64,000 nt of DNA from Edolisoma coerulescens (Eukaryota > Chordata > Aves > Passeriformes > Campephagidae), in NCBI GenBank assembly GCA_013397115.1, contig VWZW01004383.1, positions 365,735-429,734 of the forward strand, read 5' to 3'. This document shows positions 1 to 14,100 of this stretch, one piece after another. Position 1 is the first letter of the stretch, and each line of letters begins with the position of its first letter. Below the pieces are notes generated by a model, which ran no database searches, was not told where the DNA came from, and saw only the letters and a list, made by a program, of their open reading frames with translations. A program made the position numbers and the translations under genes.

Positions 1-3000
1 TTCCTAAAATACATATATTTTTTTTCTGTCTGCATCTTTATCTTTTAGATAAATTCATTGCTAAAAGCACTTCTTGGACAACTACAGAAGTTGAGAATGT
101 ATCTTGAAGTTGCTTTCCTTTTCTTTCTGTGTGAAGCCCCTGCAGCTGACTTTTTTCAGACACAATCCATTCAAATTAGCTTTTTTCTTTTTGCTGTCTT
201 CTTTTAAATCATCTGTTGGCCTCTACCACACCATCCCTTAGCTCAGTTATTTCACTCCTGTTCCTAACTGCATTATTCACCAAGTCAACCACAGTTAGCT
301 GAGCACATTATGAAAAATTCTTGTGATCATAAGAACTTCCTCAACTGCAGGTGGTGACTCTGCTTCATATCTCCTATCTTCTTGCTCCAGCATTTTTTCT
401 GAATCTCAATGGTAAGCATCTCAGTTACATTTTCATCACTTTTAACATCAAACTCTCCTCTCTTCCTCCTACTCACTCTACTATTTCGGGCACTAAACAT
501 TTCACCCTTTTTCTTTTTTTTTTTTTGTTTGCCTCCGTAGCTGTGTACTCTCTCCACTTTTTGTGATTCCTTCCTCTATTTTATCTTCTTCATTATAAAT
601 TTTCTAATCTGTGACTCTTCCAAGATCAATTTTACAAATGGTTCATGCACACTCAAGAACTGGAGTTCTCAGCCTATGGCATATGGAAGGTCTGCATCTT
701 GTCTTGTCTCTGACAATGACCAAAATTTTGGCTACCTTGTCAGAAAAAAAAAAAAAAAAGAAAAAACCCCCTAACAACCTCCAAGCTTCCTTTTCAGATT
801 ATTTCTGTCATCAATTAAGTTCAAAACTCCTTCAGCGTGTCTTCAGAGCAACTACCTGAAGCTCCTCTTTTTGCCCCCTCCCCTCTTTTTTTCAGGAAAA
901 AGCATGACAGAATCCTTGATGGTTAAATTTAGGGTTGCACTCTTCTTTCCAGAAGTATCAGAGTCTCCCCCTCCAGAAATGCATCATTTCTTGAGTTGAG
1001 ATGTGGGAGATACCCTTGATGGTTGCAGGATTTTTTGACCCTGTGATAATAAATGACTTTCAGGTTTACGTTTTGAGAGCAAATATAAATGATGAAGGTC
1101 CTCTTAGAAATGACATGAATTGAATTAAATGCCCCCTTTTTAAGGGCTGCAAACTCAAATTCTGCCCTTATGATGCACTATTGCATATTTTTTTCTCTGA
1201 GTGACCCAGCTGGAGTTGTGCCTTTTCCTCACTAGTCTGCCAAGGAACCTTTGTGCTGAATCACTGACTATTTCTACTGTAATTGGCTTGGACTTCTAGG
1301 GTGAGGGGTGCACTGAATATGTCTCCTTTTTTGCCCACTAATTGTTTTCTATGCCTCATGGGGCATTTTCTTCAGATTTTCAGTGCTCCTGTAATATTTA
1401 ATTTGGAGCTGGATGTGTAGCAAAATGAAAATTTTTTCAGTTTGATTAGTTCATTAAATGTTGCTTGTCAGTTTAAGGAAATTTTGAGCAGTTTTTCTTC
1501 TTGCTGAAGAGGGAGTTTTATACTATCTTAAGACTTCCTGAAAGTAACCAACTGTCATAAAAAATCCTCAACCATTTTTTGTTACAGTTATTCCAGCCAA
1601 GATTTGTGTTTATCCCTTTATTGATCCTTTCAGAATAAACAAGAAATAATGGAATAGTTGTTCTTACAGTGCCCTATTCCCCACTTCCCAGGCAAATCAA
1701 GGATGTCTCTCAGCAGCAGAAGGATAAGGTAGACTTGTGACTAGAGCCATTATGTGGGGTAGCGGGAAGATGATACAAACTAGTGTGCTTTTTCCTGAAG
1801 AGCTGTATTTCAGACTGCTCTTTCTGTAGCAAAAAAATCAGAGTTTTTTAGCAGATGGATCAAAAGCAAAGTATACTTTGATTTCCATTGGGTTGGCATT
1901 GTTTCCACAAGATTACTTGACATCACATCACTGTAGGCCTGTGTGTGCACTAACATGCTTGCCAACTAAAATTACAGAAGCCGAAGGATGGGGTCAGAGG
2001 CAGAGGTTCAGGCCTAGCTGCAGAAGACAGGCATGTAAGCGTGGTTAAGGCAACACCTGTTAGAGTGTGAATAAAATCCCACATCCCTTTAGAGAAGGAG
2101 TGGTGGGCATCACCCACATTTTGGGGAGGACTAGGAACAGAAAATATTAGGAGCCTATGTGACCTCACTGGCTCATCAACACTGAAAAAATCAATCTATG
2201 TGTGATTTGTAACAACAAAGAAAGACAACTCTTGTAGAGAGATTAAAGCATAAAAAGTTGCACTGAAATGCTTGCTGTGAGAGGGTTAGAAATACTCCCT
2301 TGGTTGTAGGTCCCATCAGTTTGGCTTCAGTTCTCTCACCAGTTGTACTGCCTTTAAAGTGTAGGACACCTCCTTTTTGTCAAGTTTTACCTGTTTCCTT
2401 AGGAGTGTATCTTGTGAAAGTCTACCTGAGAACATCCAATTGTTTCAAAGTGTATTTCCTTGAAAAGAACACACATAGGTAAAAAAACCCAAAACAAACA
2501 ACAAGTGTTGTCTGATAAAGGAAATCCTTCACTATTTATAAAGTATTTGGGTTATTTGGGAAAAGAGGAAATTGCTAAGGATTAGGTTTACAGCACATGA
2601 GCATGTCTCAGAAGTGCTACTCTGTAAAGCTTGTCAAGAAAAAAAAAAAGAAAATAAATCCCAGTAGGCTTCCAGAGTTTTGCATCCTGTAGTTTATTAT
2701 TATTTGTCAGTAAAAGCAGCAAGGATTATGGAAGTAGATTTATTAATTTCATGAAATCCTGGCACGAAGGATTGGTGGCCCTCTGATAGAAAATGAAGTG
2801 GAGCTATTTTGTGAAAGACAAACATTGTGTACTTGTAGTGAAAAGTTATTATTGCAGCAAACCTGTTGCAAATAAATCGCTCTAGCAAATCCCTTGGAAG
2901 TTACTTGTCTTAAAGTCTGTGGGATTATGTTTTATGTCTCCTTGTGTAAAGGAAGATCCTTGGTTCCAACGGGTGTTCAAATTCCTTGGGGCAGTATACA

Positions 3001-3869
3001 GAATTAGAACAGATAATCATAACCAGTTTGGAAAAGTTTCCTGTTGCCGTTTTAGCCTTTGTTATTAATGCCTTAAAGGAACACTGCAAAAATGAAGGTT
3101 CATTTTCTTTACTTTCAGTATCTCATCCTTTGTATAAGGTGTCCTTTGGAAGACTTTATAATATTTGATCCTTTTCAGAACCTGTCATCTGTATGTTGAG
3201 AGGAAACTGAGACAAGGGTGGTAAGTTGTGCTGTAAGAGGTGTTAATTGAAACATGACAAGTAGACCATTTTCATGTATGACAAAAATACAGCTACGGCC
3301 ATTGAGATCTGAATTGCTAAAAACCTTTTCTCAAAGTTCTTAAATCATATCCGTCTAAAAGCAGTTGTAAGCTACTTGCATAAAATCACTTCAAGGACTC
3401 TGTTCTGGTCTAGAAGGCAGGTAGTAGGCAGGTTCCTGACTAGATACCTGCATCAAAAAGATAGCAGTTTCACTTGTCTCTAAATAATGGCGCTTTCAGT
3501 CGGTATTGGTAATAAAGTTCTGTTTTTTCTTAGAACAGGTTCTCCACAGGAGAAGGCTAATGCCTGGGCATAAATGCTGAAAGTGACCTTGCTTTTCTCT
3601 TTGAAATAAGGAAGGAAGTGTCCATTCTGGTATCGCAGTATGCCCTTAGTAATCATAGCAGTCTATTTCATTTCTGTCACAAGTAGTAATTACTTTAACT
3701 CATATGAAATTTAAGAATAAGTTTGGCTTTTCATTTGTACCAATGTCAACCTTTTTTGCATAAACTTATTTGGAAAATACAGCTCCATTTTGCCTAAGAT
3801 ACTTTAATGGATCTATTATCATTGCATCAAAGCAACGGATAAAACCATAAACCTCACCTTGGGAACCAC

Positions 3870-3935
3870 TTAAGAACTGTTATCCCCGTTTCACAGGGGC
3901 AAAGAGAAATTTCCCTAGGGTCACAATAAATGAGT
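3870..3935. repeat. Possible ancient SINE (MIR-like) relic
   Basis: GTTATCCCCGTTTCACAGG followed by a purine-rich segment and CCCTAGGGTCACA recalls the TTATCCCCATTTTACAG ... AAGGTCACAC tail region of old tRNA-derived SINEs or LINE2-like elements. It is strongly diverged and could be coincidence. Confidence 0.3.
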
Positions 3936-4815
3936 TTCTTGTCCTTGAATACCTACTCATCACTGAGCCAATCTTTCCTCACTGCAGAGGAGGAATGACA
4001 TGTGCCAGGCTCTGGTCTATCGCTGCCTCTTCTCCTGCTCTTTGTGTCTGATCTCTAAGAGTCTGTTCTCTGCAACCCAGGGACATTCACAGCTCACAGA
4101 TGCAGCTGGCTAAACATCCCCACTCTCTGTGATCTGCGCTCTCATTGTCCCTTGTTCTCACCTGCCCTAGTTTCTTTTGGAAAGAAAAAAGGATATACCA
4201 GTACAAATGAGACAATGCCATGCCTAGGCAGACTGTAGACAGTATGGAGATTAGGGCTGAGTGGGACACACACCATGAAGGGAAGGTGCTCACTAAGTGT
4301 AATGTTCTCAAGCCTGTTCCAGCCAGGCAGGTTGGCATGGATCATAGAAAAAGTTTATTGTTGTTCTAAGGAAAGTTGTCGGTCATAGTGGTTACAATGC
4401 TGTAGCTGCTCTAAAAACTTCCTCTCTCCATGCGAGTGTTACTGAGATATTCACAATAACCCAAGAGTTAAGTCAGCGAATAGCATCATCACTCATTGAA
4501 GCTGAGGAGGACAGGTCATTTAAGCGCATGCTGAAATGGTTTGCTGGATCACACAGGGTAACTACTTTATGAAAAGCTGTAGAGCAAGCCAGTGCAAGTG
4601 CTAGAATTTTATGTTTCTATCCAATGGTTGCTCCCCATCAGATTTGTACTGGGAATGTCAAAGATGTCATTTGATAAGGATCAGAGTATTTTGAGAAGGA
4701 AGCAACCTGAAACTGTTCACTTCCTGTTGTTAATAATATCCTCCATGTGGATGGTAAGCACCTGAGAATCTCAGTGTCTTAGAAATGGAAGCGACTGTAT
4801 GTCTGCTGTGTAAGT

Positions 4816-4846
4816 GTATATATATATATATATCCCTATATATATC
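4816..4846. repeat. (TA)n microsatellite
   Basis: Two TA runs are separated by a short CCC-containing break. Plain dinucleotide repeat. Confidence 0.9.
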
Positions 4847-7800
4847 TTGTAATCATCTTATTGTACCAATGCAAGTGTGGATGCATCTATATGACACCAA
4901 TACATCTGTGTACATAAGCAGGATGCTTATCTGCATATAACCAGCTGAAATGGAAATCTAGATGTTCTGGTATGGAATTTATTTCTTCTTCAAACTCTTT
5001 ATACCACTAATTAATGTAAATTACAGTTATACTGGAGTGTAGGATCAAGAAGTTATACTGAATTCATCACATGAGGAACACTGGGTTTTTTACATGTATT
5101 CATTCTTATGCACAATGTATTACAACTCTGTAGAGTTTCCCATCCTTTTTTCTCTCTTTTTTTTTTTTAACAGTTCTGAAGAGCTTATTCCTATATCACA
5201 GACAGTATTTGATTTGAACTTAAGGGAAAAAGTTTGTAGATCAGTCTGCTAATAAACCTCAGACCTTCACTGTTTCTACCGTGTAACTTAAAATTTCCAA
5301 ATCTTAGAAAGATGTTGATTTCAATGTATTCCCATTCCTATGGTACAGCGCTATAGTGCAATCAAGGAATTTTTCCACATGGTCATGTTACTGTTATTAA
5401 CATTGATTTTGACGTATCTGGACAAGGATTCAGATATGGATGAACATAAGCAGTTCTCCTAAATCATAATAGCATTTTCTTCCATTATTTTCCCACAGTC
5501 ACGGTTGCTTTCTCTTTTCCCGCTTTTTTCATTCCTTTCTTAAGAACTTTCCTTTAACTGTCGTTTCTCCCTGAAAGGTTATTTTCAACTTGGTACTAGT
5601 TTCTAATGAAAATAGCATATTATTTGTATGTCTTCATTATCATTTTTATCCAGAAATAACAAAATAAAGGATTTTAAGTCATCAGTGATTTACTTTCCCA
5701 ACATTATCAGTTTGTGGCCTCTCAGAAAGGGACCGTATTTCTGTGCTCAGAAAATCTGAAAGATAGCCCAGATTTTCCAAAATATATTGGTTCCTAAGTT
5801 ATTTTTTATAATACTTTAAACTAATTTTCCACTATGCTTAAAAGACTAAATATTTCTTGAATCTGGTTCTAAATCGTTTATTTCAAAGCATCACTATTTG
5901 TGGTCTTTAAATGTGGTAGATAGTGAGAGTCAAAGTTTAATTTAAAAACTCAGATCTGAACCCCGTTAAAAACTGTTCAAGTTGTAAAATATAATTTAGT
6001 ATGAGTGGGATTAAGGAAATCATCACTGCTTTCATTAAAAATAATGAAAAAAATATCAGGATATTCCTTTATGTCTTTCTCAGTCTAAAAACATCCACTG
6101 TGAGCAACTTCTGTGAAACTTGTTGGTTTGCTTCTATTCAGATATAAGGATTATTTGCATGCTGTTATTTGCCATAGATTTCAACAGCAGTTTCCACATG
6201 TCATGGGAAGTACGCCATATAAATCAGATGTGTTCTCCATGTGTGTACAACATTCATGTCTGCGTCTATAAACCAAGCAGAACATAGTTATTTTAATCAA
6301 ATTTGGACTGATATTTGGCCTGTATAATATTTTCAAAAGGATTCATAAGTCTTTACAAAAGACGACAGCTAGAGCACAAAAATACTAATTGAGACAAACT
6401 TTTCAAAGTTGATAAGCGATTTGGTTTTTTGATTTTGGTTACCCAGCTGAAGCTATATTAAGGACTGAGCTTCAGAGAGTGCACTTTCTTTTTATTAGGG
6501 CTACCACAAGCAGCTCATATCTAATAGTAAAAGCATCCTTAGCTCTTACACAGTCATTTACAAAAACTGTGGTCTTATTTCTCTCTAGTCATATTATGAA
6601 TCAAAGCTGGTTAAGAATAAAGATGGAGAGGAAGCATTTGTTCTCCTGGATTAGCCTGTTGCAGTGCCATGCGTATGAAGCTGAGTAGACTTTTTACATA
6701 AAAGAGTCCACTCCTGTTGGTTGACCTTGGAGAGTGAATGAAGATGCAATGGCCATGTCCTTCCTTTGAGTCACTCAAGAAAACAGCATTTGGATTTCCC
6801 TGACAAGAAGGGCTGTTTCTCATATCTGATATAGAAGTTTGTGGTATCCTAAGATTGCTGTTTCATGTAAATAAATGATATAGTTTCCCTGAAAGTTCTA
6901 AATAATATAAAATGAAACAAGTCCACCCTATCTGATTTCTTGATCTGATTCTGGTTTAGTTTGGTTTGTGGTCGGCCTCTAAAGAAGACAGGATGACCCA
7001 GACAGAAATTACAAAAATTCTCTCTATGTATTAAATTGGCATTACATCTTTCAGCATGAATTGAGGTTCTGTTAGCACTTTTAGGAGTCATTTGTGCTTT
7101 GCTGAATTTTCCCACACCTGCTTAAAACATGTTGGTGCAGTGCATGCTGCAAAGTGGGGTTACTTGGCTTATCATTGAGGATAAATCCCAGCTGCAGAGA
7201 TCTACCAAATCCAGAAGAAGAATTCAACAAATACGGTCAATTTAGTCAGAAACACTTGCTAATCTTTCTGTATTAAGCATTGCTTTCCCTGTACGATGTG
7301 CAACTGGTCAGCTTTATGGAAGAAATAGTTGAGGGAGTACATTGATTAGTGAAGAAACTGGAAAAATGTAAATAGTGAGGAATATCAAGCATTCAGAGTA
7401 TTTTATATTTAAGGTCAGTAGAAGGTTTTGGAGAAGGAGTGGGAAAAGGAGCGAGTGAGAATAAGGTTTAAGCTTCAGTGGAAAATGCCATGGGGAGCTG
7501 CGGGCTTTGGGAACAAAAAAGAGCATTAAAAGTTGAGGAGTAATTGAGCTATATGGGATAGATTATCTCATGGTTTATTAAGTTCCTTGTGTTGATTAAC
7601 CTCAGGATGTTTAAGTAGGCATTGGTTAATAGGAGGCTAGGGAGAGGGATTTGGGAAGAACAGGGCAGTATGCATAAGAAGAGGGTGGGATACTGGAGCT
7701 AAATGCTAGAGGCTGTAAAAATATCATGGATGTTCCTCCTGTATTCTCATACGCATTTAAGAGCATCTACTTTTAACCATTGTCAGGGAGTGCTCTCATG

Positions 7801-9439
7801 TACTGAGCCACTATGAATGTTTTTCTGCTTTTATGTTAGCTTTTATGGTCTGTGAAAAGGGTGAAGGTTTGTCCACATGTCGTTATAGCTGGAAAGTGAG
7901 GCCAAAGAGTAGTGCCAAGAAGAGAAATACAGAAATGGCTTAGCTGGAAAGGCAGACCTCTCTGTGGTAACAGGTGATTGGTTAGGCCACCTTAGGATAA
8001 GGGCAGAGAGGAGTTAAAAGGTGCTGGGATTAGAAGCTAAGGATGGGAGTCATCACCTTCTCCTCTAGAATCCTTAATCCTATTCTCTAGAAGAATTGTG
8101 TTTTGGGGATCTCCTCAGCATAAAGAACATTTCTTGCCACAACCCACTGCATACCTTATCCTACTCCATTCACCCCCTTCACCCAGCTAACTTTGCTCTT
8201 AAGTTTACTAATGCTTTCTGGCATGAGCATTTGCTTCAGTATTGCAAAATAGAGTAGAGAACTCTTGACTGAGTGGTACTGCTTGTGTTGGCACAGCAAC
8301 CACAACCATAAAAATTAGATTGAAACAAGTAACTTCATTAAGCAGTCTAGCTTTCTTGAAAAGTGTGGTGGCCTCCAGAATTTTCAGTACATTTTAACAA
8401 TATGGGAATTTTGGTATGTTGTTAGAAAGATGTCTTTTGACTGGAGAGCCCTAAGAAGATGAGATGTATGCAGAGTAATTTCTGAAATATTTCCTCCACA
8501 TTTGTGTTTGGCAGTCTGGTATCCGCCTGCTCTACGTACCCATGGGAAGAAAAGATGTTGGGGGCCAGCTGTTTCTAGAAGCTTGCCAATGAGGTCTGTG
8601 TCATATCAGCAGTGTCAGTCATTCACCTTTGGGAATAGGATATAGTGTGTCCATCCACAGAAATGAGAAATATTACAGGAAAATATTATATGGAAGGATA
8701 CACTTTAGATTTAAAAATTTTCTAATCTCTGTGTCTTTCTAAAGTTCAAATGATCATAAGATGCTTAGCAGAAATCACTGTTAATTTTTCAGCTCTAAGT
8801 TTGTGTGCTACTTATTTGAAGGATGTGCAGAATTCATTTCATTCAGCACAATTGTCTCTGCCTTCAAAGAGTAACTAAATCAGGCTAAGCAGTACTGGAG
8901 CCACTAAAATCTCAATAATACTTTTTGATAGCTAGATATTATTTAATTTTAATTGCATTATATCGCACAGACATAGTTCAATAGAGTACCTAAATATCCC
9001 GGTCAAGATCAGGGTTGTGGTATTCAAGAGTTTGCAGACAGAGGCCAACATGTGTTTTCTACCACGTTATGGGAAACTGTTTCCACCCAAGAGTTAGCTA
9101 AGAGTTTAATCCTGCAATTAGTATGCTCTCTGCCCAGAAACTATCACTTGCAGCACGGCAAGACAGATGTATTTTGGATTAGAAAGAAATCTTTCCCACC
9201 ACAGAGTAATGCACAATTTATCAGATATAACTTGGGATATAACTTTATACTCCTCTGAAGCATCTCTGGGAGACAGAATACCAGAAAACTGTTATTTGTA
9301 TTTCATTCAAATACAAAGTGGGGCCCATTCTGTCAGTCACTGTATAAACAAATAGTAAGCAGTGACTGGAGTTCCTAACATTTCATAATCTAAATAGACA
9401 AGTCTAACACAACTGTACAGGAAATACAAAGATATGGCA

Positions 9440-9535
9440 ATGGAATATGATTTGCCTGTGATCACAGTGTTGATTGGTTAAAATCCAATTGTTTGAATTC
9501 CCAGCTCAACAGTCTGTACTATGGTTGACCTTACT
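9440..9535. repeat. Possible ancient SINE (MIR-like) relic
   Basis: TTTGCCTGTGATCACAG, then TTTGAATTCCCAGCTC and CAGTCTGTACTATGG, in this order, recall the GACTTGCC-GGTCACAC ... TTTGAACCCAGG ... CTGTGCT layout of MIR-type tails. Spacing is about right, but divergence is high. Confidence 0.3.
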
Positions 9536-11129
9536 GTTAGATGATAATTAGTTTCTTCTGATGAGTTTCATATATTTTCATTTGTATTTGGTGTTGTTTC
9601 TTTATCAAAATTGCTCTATGGAGAATGAGCTCTGAGAGGAGCAGGAAGCTAGTTGCACTACTTATGCAAAAAAGAACCAAGCTGTAATAGATCTATAATC
9701 AAGGTAGATTTAAATCTTTGTATCTCACAGCAAGCAGTTCTTGTTACTGGAATGTAATACATATATAGTATATATGTTTAAAAAGTGTACCATCAAGGAT
9801 TTCTTTAAACAAAAATAGCATCTGGCTTTGAAATTAATGAATATAATCTGTAACAGGTACATATATAAAGCATGAAGTAATTCCTGGCATTCTTCTGTTG
9901 ATATAGTATCTGAAAGTTGGGAAGAAAATACTAGAATCCAAGAAAGCTACACAAATTATTTGATTTTACGATTTTTTTTTCCCTGCAAGTAGATGAACAA
10001 GCATTACAAACATGCCCTACACCTGTAAGATCTAGTTATATGGCAGGTAACTAGGGAATTACTCTGGTTTAAAATGAAATCTGCACATTGAATCAGTCTG
10101 AGAACACCTGGCTTAGAAATCAGCCTGAGAATCAGAATAATCTATGAAAGGTATTTGTGTTAGCATTAAACATTTTTGCATGCTCAGTGCAGAAGATAGC
10201 CTCTGAGCTTTGTGGATTAAGGAAGTGGCTGGTATGGCTTTCTGAAATTGGGCTGCCTTGTTGAGAATGGAAAGCTCAGTTAAAATTTAGTAATGAGAAA
10301 GCTATGTAAGCCCTTGTGATCTACTGCTGAACAATGCAAATTCATATTTTAAAAGGCAGAGTTTTCCGTCAAATTCATGTCAAAGTTGTTAGTAAATAAG
10401 GTTCTTATCATTTCTGCAGCATATAATTTCTTTTTGGGCAAGAGCTATATACTGATATAGAAGTATATCTGATAAGCAATAGAAAGGCAAATGAGAAAAA
10501 TAAACTGTTCTTTAATAGTCAAATACAAATACAACTGGAAGACTAACTAAAACACAAACTTTGGAAAGGTATTTCTGGATAAAAGGAATCAGTTCCTTAT
10601 ACTGGAGTTGTAATCTGATGATTAGACTGATGATTAGACTTTGTTGAATTGTTCTGTGTTCAGGAGCAATCTACCAGCACCATGGCAGAGCCGGCATTTA
10701 CTTACTTTAGCATCTCTAGTTCTCATGTTAGGATGTGAATCCCATTTTTTCAACAAACTGCCATCAACACAGCTACTTTTAATTCATGCTTTTATGTATG
10801 CTATTGCAACCTGAGTATGGATGCTTTTTCCTTGAATTTTCCTTGAGTTTAGCCTGTAAAAAATCATTTACATTACCTCAAAAACAGGAAATTATAAGAG
10901 AAAATTGACTAAAGGAAAATCAACTAAAAAGCTAAAATTAAATGGAAACAAAACCTGTTAGTATGGAACAAATGTGCTCACACACAGATTTGCTCAAAAT
11001 AATTGTATGAACTAAACCCAACTGTTATTTTGGTGCATGTTGATTTTTTTGTTGTTGTTCTTTTTTTTTCTTAGTTTGCTGGTTTGTTGGGTTGATTTGT
11101 TGTTTGGGTTTTTTTTTGTTTGTGGGTCT

Positions 11130-11168
11130 TGTGTGTGTGTGTCTGTGTGTGTGTGTGTGTGTGTGTGC
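11130..11168. repeat. (TG)n microsatellite
   Basis: About 19 TG units with one TC interruption, preceded by a T/G-rich low-complexity stretch from about 11040. The minus-strand open frame here is only a translation of this repeat. Confidence 0.95.
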
Positions 11169-14100
11169 AGAGAAGCCATAGGATCTCTGGCAATTAAAAT
11201 GTAATTGTTCCTGTGGCATAAATATTTACAACCAGTCTAAGACCCTTTCAAATTGCCAATGCAATGTAAAGGAGACACAGCATTGCTGAAAATGAAGTCA
11301 GAGATAGCAAGACCAGAGGCAGCAAGGCCCTTCATATTTTATATGCATTTTTAGGAGAAAACACTTGCCAATCGTATGAGGTAAAATAAAGAAGAGTGGT
11401 TGAAGGGTTTTCAGTGAAAAAACAGATTTCTGAAAGCAGAAGAAATACATTAAATGAAAATCCACAAAAACAAATGGCAAAGGATAAAAGGTGAGGGGCT
11501 GTGTAGGAGGGAGGTGCAACTGATGATCCCAGACATTTGGGGATGGAAAAATTCCATTAAAACTAAGCACCTGCTGCTTAAGATTTGGGCTTCAAAATTA
11601 CAAACCATATCAGTAAAAGCATTTTTCTTTGCAGTTTAAAGGGCAACTGAAGGAAATAGTCAAAGTATAAAAAGAAGAAAAAAGAGAGAATGGGGAAATA
11701 CTTTATGAAACGATCATTTAAGGTGGGGTATTGGTCAGGCATGGCTGGTTTCAATTTGATTTTAATTTTTATTCCCCAGCTTTTCAGTTGTCTTCTTGAG
11801 CAAAAAGAGCCTTTAGTTCAATTTAGTTTGGTAAGCGGGTAGGCAACCATTCTTTGGATGGCTTCCTAACCTTGTGCCTCATTCCTCTTCATGGGTGTGT
11901 CTGACTTAAATTTCTGGTTGTTAATCCTACTCTTGTCTTTGCGGGGGAGGAGAGATGATTTCTGACTCTTTTGCCCGCTGTAGGGTAGAACACAAAACTG
12001 AAATCCTTCTGATGGAGTAAAGGCTGGCAAATGCTAGAAACCACAAGAACTTTGATGGAGAACCAGCCTATACTTAAGTGACATTCACACGCTCGCAACT
12101 GGCACGCCCGCAGAACCAAAAACCATACTGAAGGCTGTTTGGTTTGACATGGTTGTTTCTCCTGCCCATACTGCTTTGATATTTGCAAGAAGATGAGTTG
12201 AATATCACATGTCAGGGATTGGCAGCAGACAATGGAAAGCAAAAAAAACTGTTCCAAGCCCTCCGCACTGAGACAGAATTGATCGTCACTTACAAATTAC
12301 AAATCAATGGAAAAACCCAGCCTAATCTGCAGTGTGCTCTCTCTCTAGCCCCACTTACAGACTCCAATTTAAGCACACTGCTTCCTTTTAAAGAACTAAA
12401 GATTAACCTGATGATTTCTTTTAAATATGAAATTGGAAAAAAAATGAAACAGCTGAAAGGAGTTCTATGTCTAGAATTTTACTTTCCTCTTGAAGGAATG
12501 AAGGATATTCTCTCTTCTTGTCTTCTTTGTAAATATGAGATGTCTCTGCACAGTCAAATTGAGGCATCCTGAAAGGGAAAGATTTTCAAATGTCCTCAGC
12601 TTTAACTGGAAACTGGGCCCCTTTAAAGACGTCTTGAGTATGACACTCAAAGAGTCATCCCAGATTACACAGAGCTTTTCAAAACTCAGCCAGCGTTTTT
12701 AGTAGCTTATGCCTCAAGGAGTCTGGGCACCTTACCCAAAAAGAGCTAAAAATGTAATTTGCAGTTCCTCAAGTAATCCAAAACAAAGTATCAAATCCCT
12801 TCCCATCTTCCTTTGCCAGAGAAAGTCCCTGTGCACTAGAACTGGCCTCATTCTGCTGCACAGGGGACAGCAGAAATAAATGGAGGGTGGAGTGGGAGAG
12901 CTTTTGGAAGAATGATCAGGCTGTGCATAGTGCTCAGCCCTACTTAACCACAGATGCCTTGCTTGAAAATCGAGTTCCAAATATTTCTGTGGCGCTCAAA
13001 CACAGAGTTACCTGGCTGTTGTCTGTGATGAAGAATTTCAACCAACAGAATTTCCTTGGCTGTGCTGCAGCTGATGGCTTTTCCCAGTGTTTTAATACTC
13101 ACTCTGAAGATACTTATTCTGTGTCGTTCACCAAGCAGTCAAGAAAGTATAAACCAACTGTTGAATTTTCCACATGTGGAGGTTTATATGCCTGTGTATT
13201 GTGGCCACAGAGAAACAATCTGAAGACATATAGAGTAAAGGAGCGTGGCAATAGCCATACAACACATAGCAGACACATGATTTGTCATCTAACTAAATGC
13301 CTAATCTTTGCCCTTTTAAAATAATATACTCCTTCTGAGAGTTAATCCTTTGGCTAAAACAAGGGATTGTTGAGGGAAAATTAATCAATGTAAAAGTTTT
13401 AAGAAGTGAATGAAAGTAGTTCTGCTACAGGTGGACTAAAGAAGGCTTTCATTTCTCAGTTTCTTTCTCTTGACGGGCTAAGATGGATGTTGTAAGACAT
13501 TAATCATCCTATATTACTGAATAAGTAGTCTGCACTAATATACAAGTAGGTTGTGGTGAGGTTAGGGAACTTAAGCAAAGCAATTTGGTCGACTGCTCAT
13601 GCCACAAACCATTTGCCAGCCAGTTCTCTTTCTGTTCTGGCTACCAACCATTGCTATCAAAGGAGCTGTTACAGTGGAGTTTAATACTAGATGCCAGAAT
13701 AGACCTGTGGAACAAACACCTCTGGTTTTGAAAAGAGACTTAAAGAAGCATGATTGGAGCCATCAAAAATAATCATCTTAACATAGATTCCCATTACAAA
13801 GTGTACTGAAAAGACCTGGTCTGCTCTTAAGCGGCATAAAAAGAAGACATAGGAAAATGGTTTATCTTTGGCACAATAATCTGTGCTGTGTTCTGATGTC
13901 CAGGCTTACAGAAGGATACAGAAATAACTAGAGAAATACTTAAAGGACAGGCCACAGAAAAATGTTCCCTCGGAGCTGTAAGATCAGGCTTGTGACCCCT
14001 GTCAGGATGTTTGGGAGCAATAAATACATTTTCAAAAGTTCCTTAGGAGAGCTTTTTGAGTATTCTTTTGAATTTGTGTTAATGAAAGACCCAAATGTTT

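Noticed and set aside
735..765. Run of A near 746-761 as the tail of a retroposed gene
   Set aside because: The upstream sequence encodes nothing recognisable and no flanking duplication was found, so it is treated as simple sequence.
12183..13324. Two + strand open frames of 129 and 145 codons
   Set aside because: No domain recognised, low-complexity-free but family-less translations, no nearby consensus splice pair, and they do not match any part of SUGCT.
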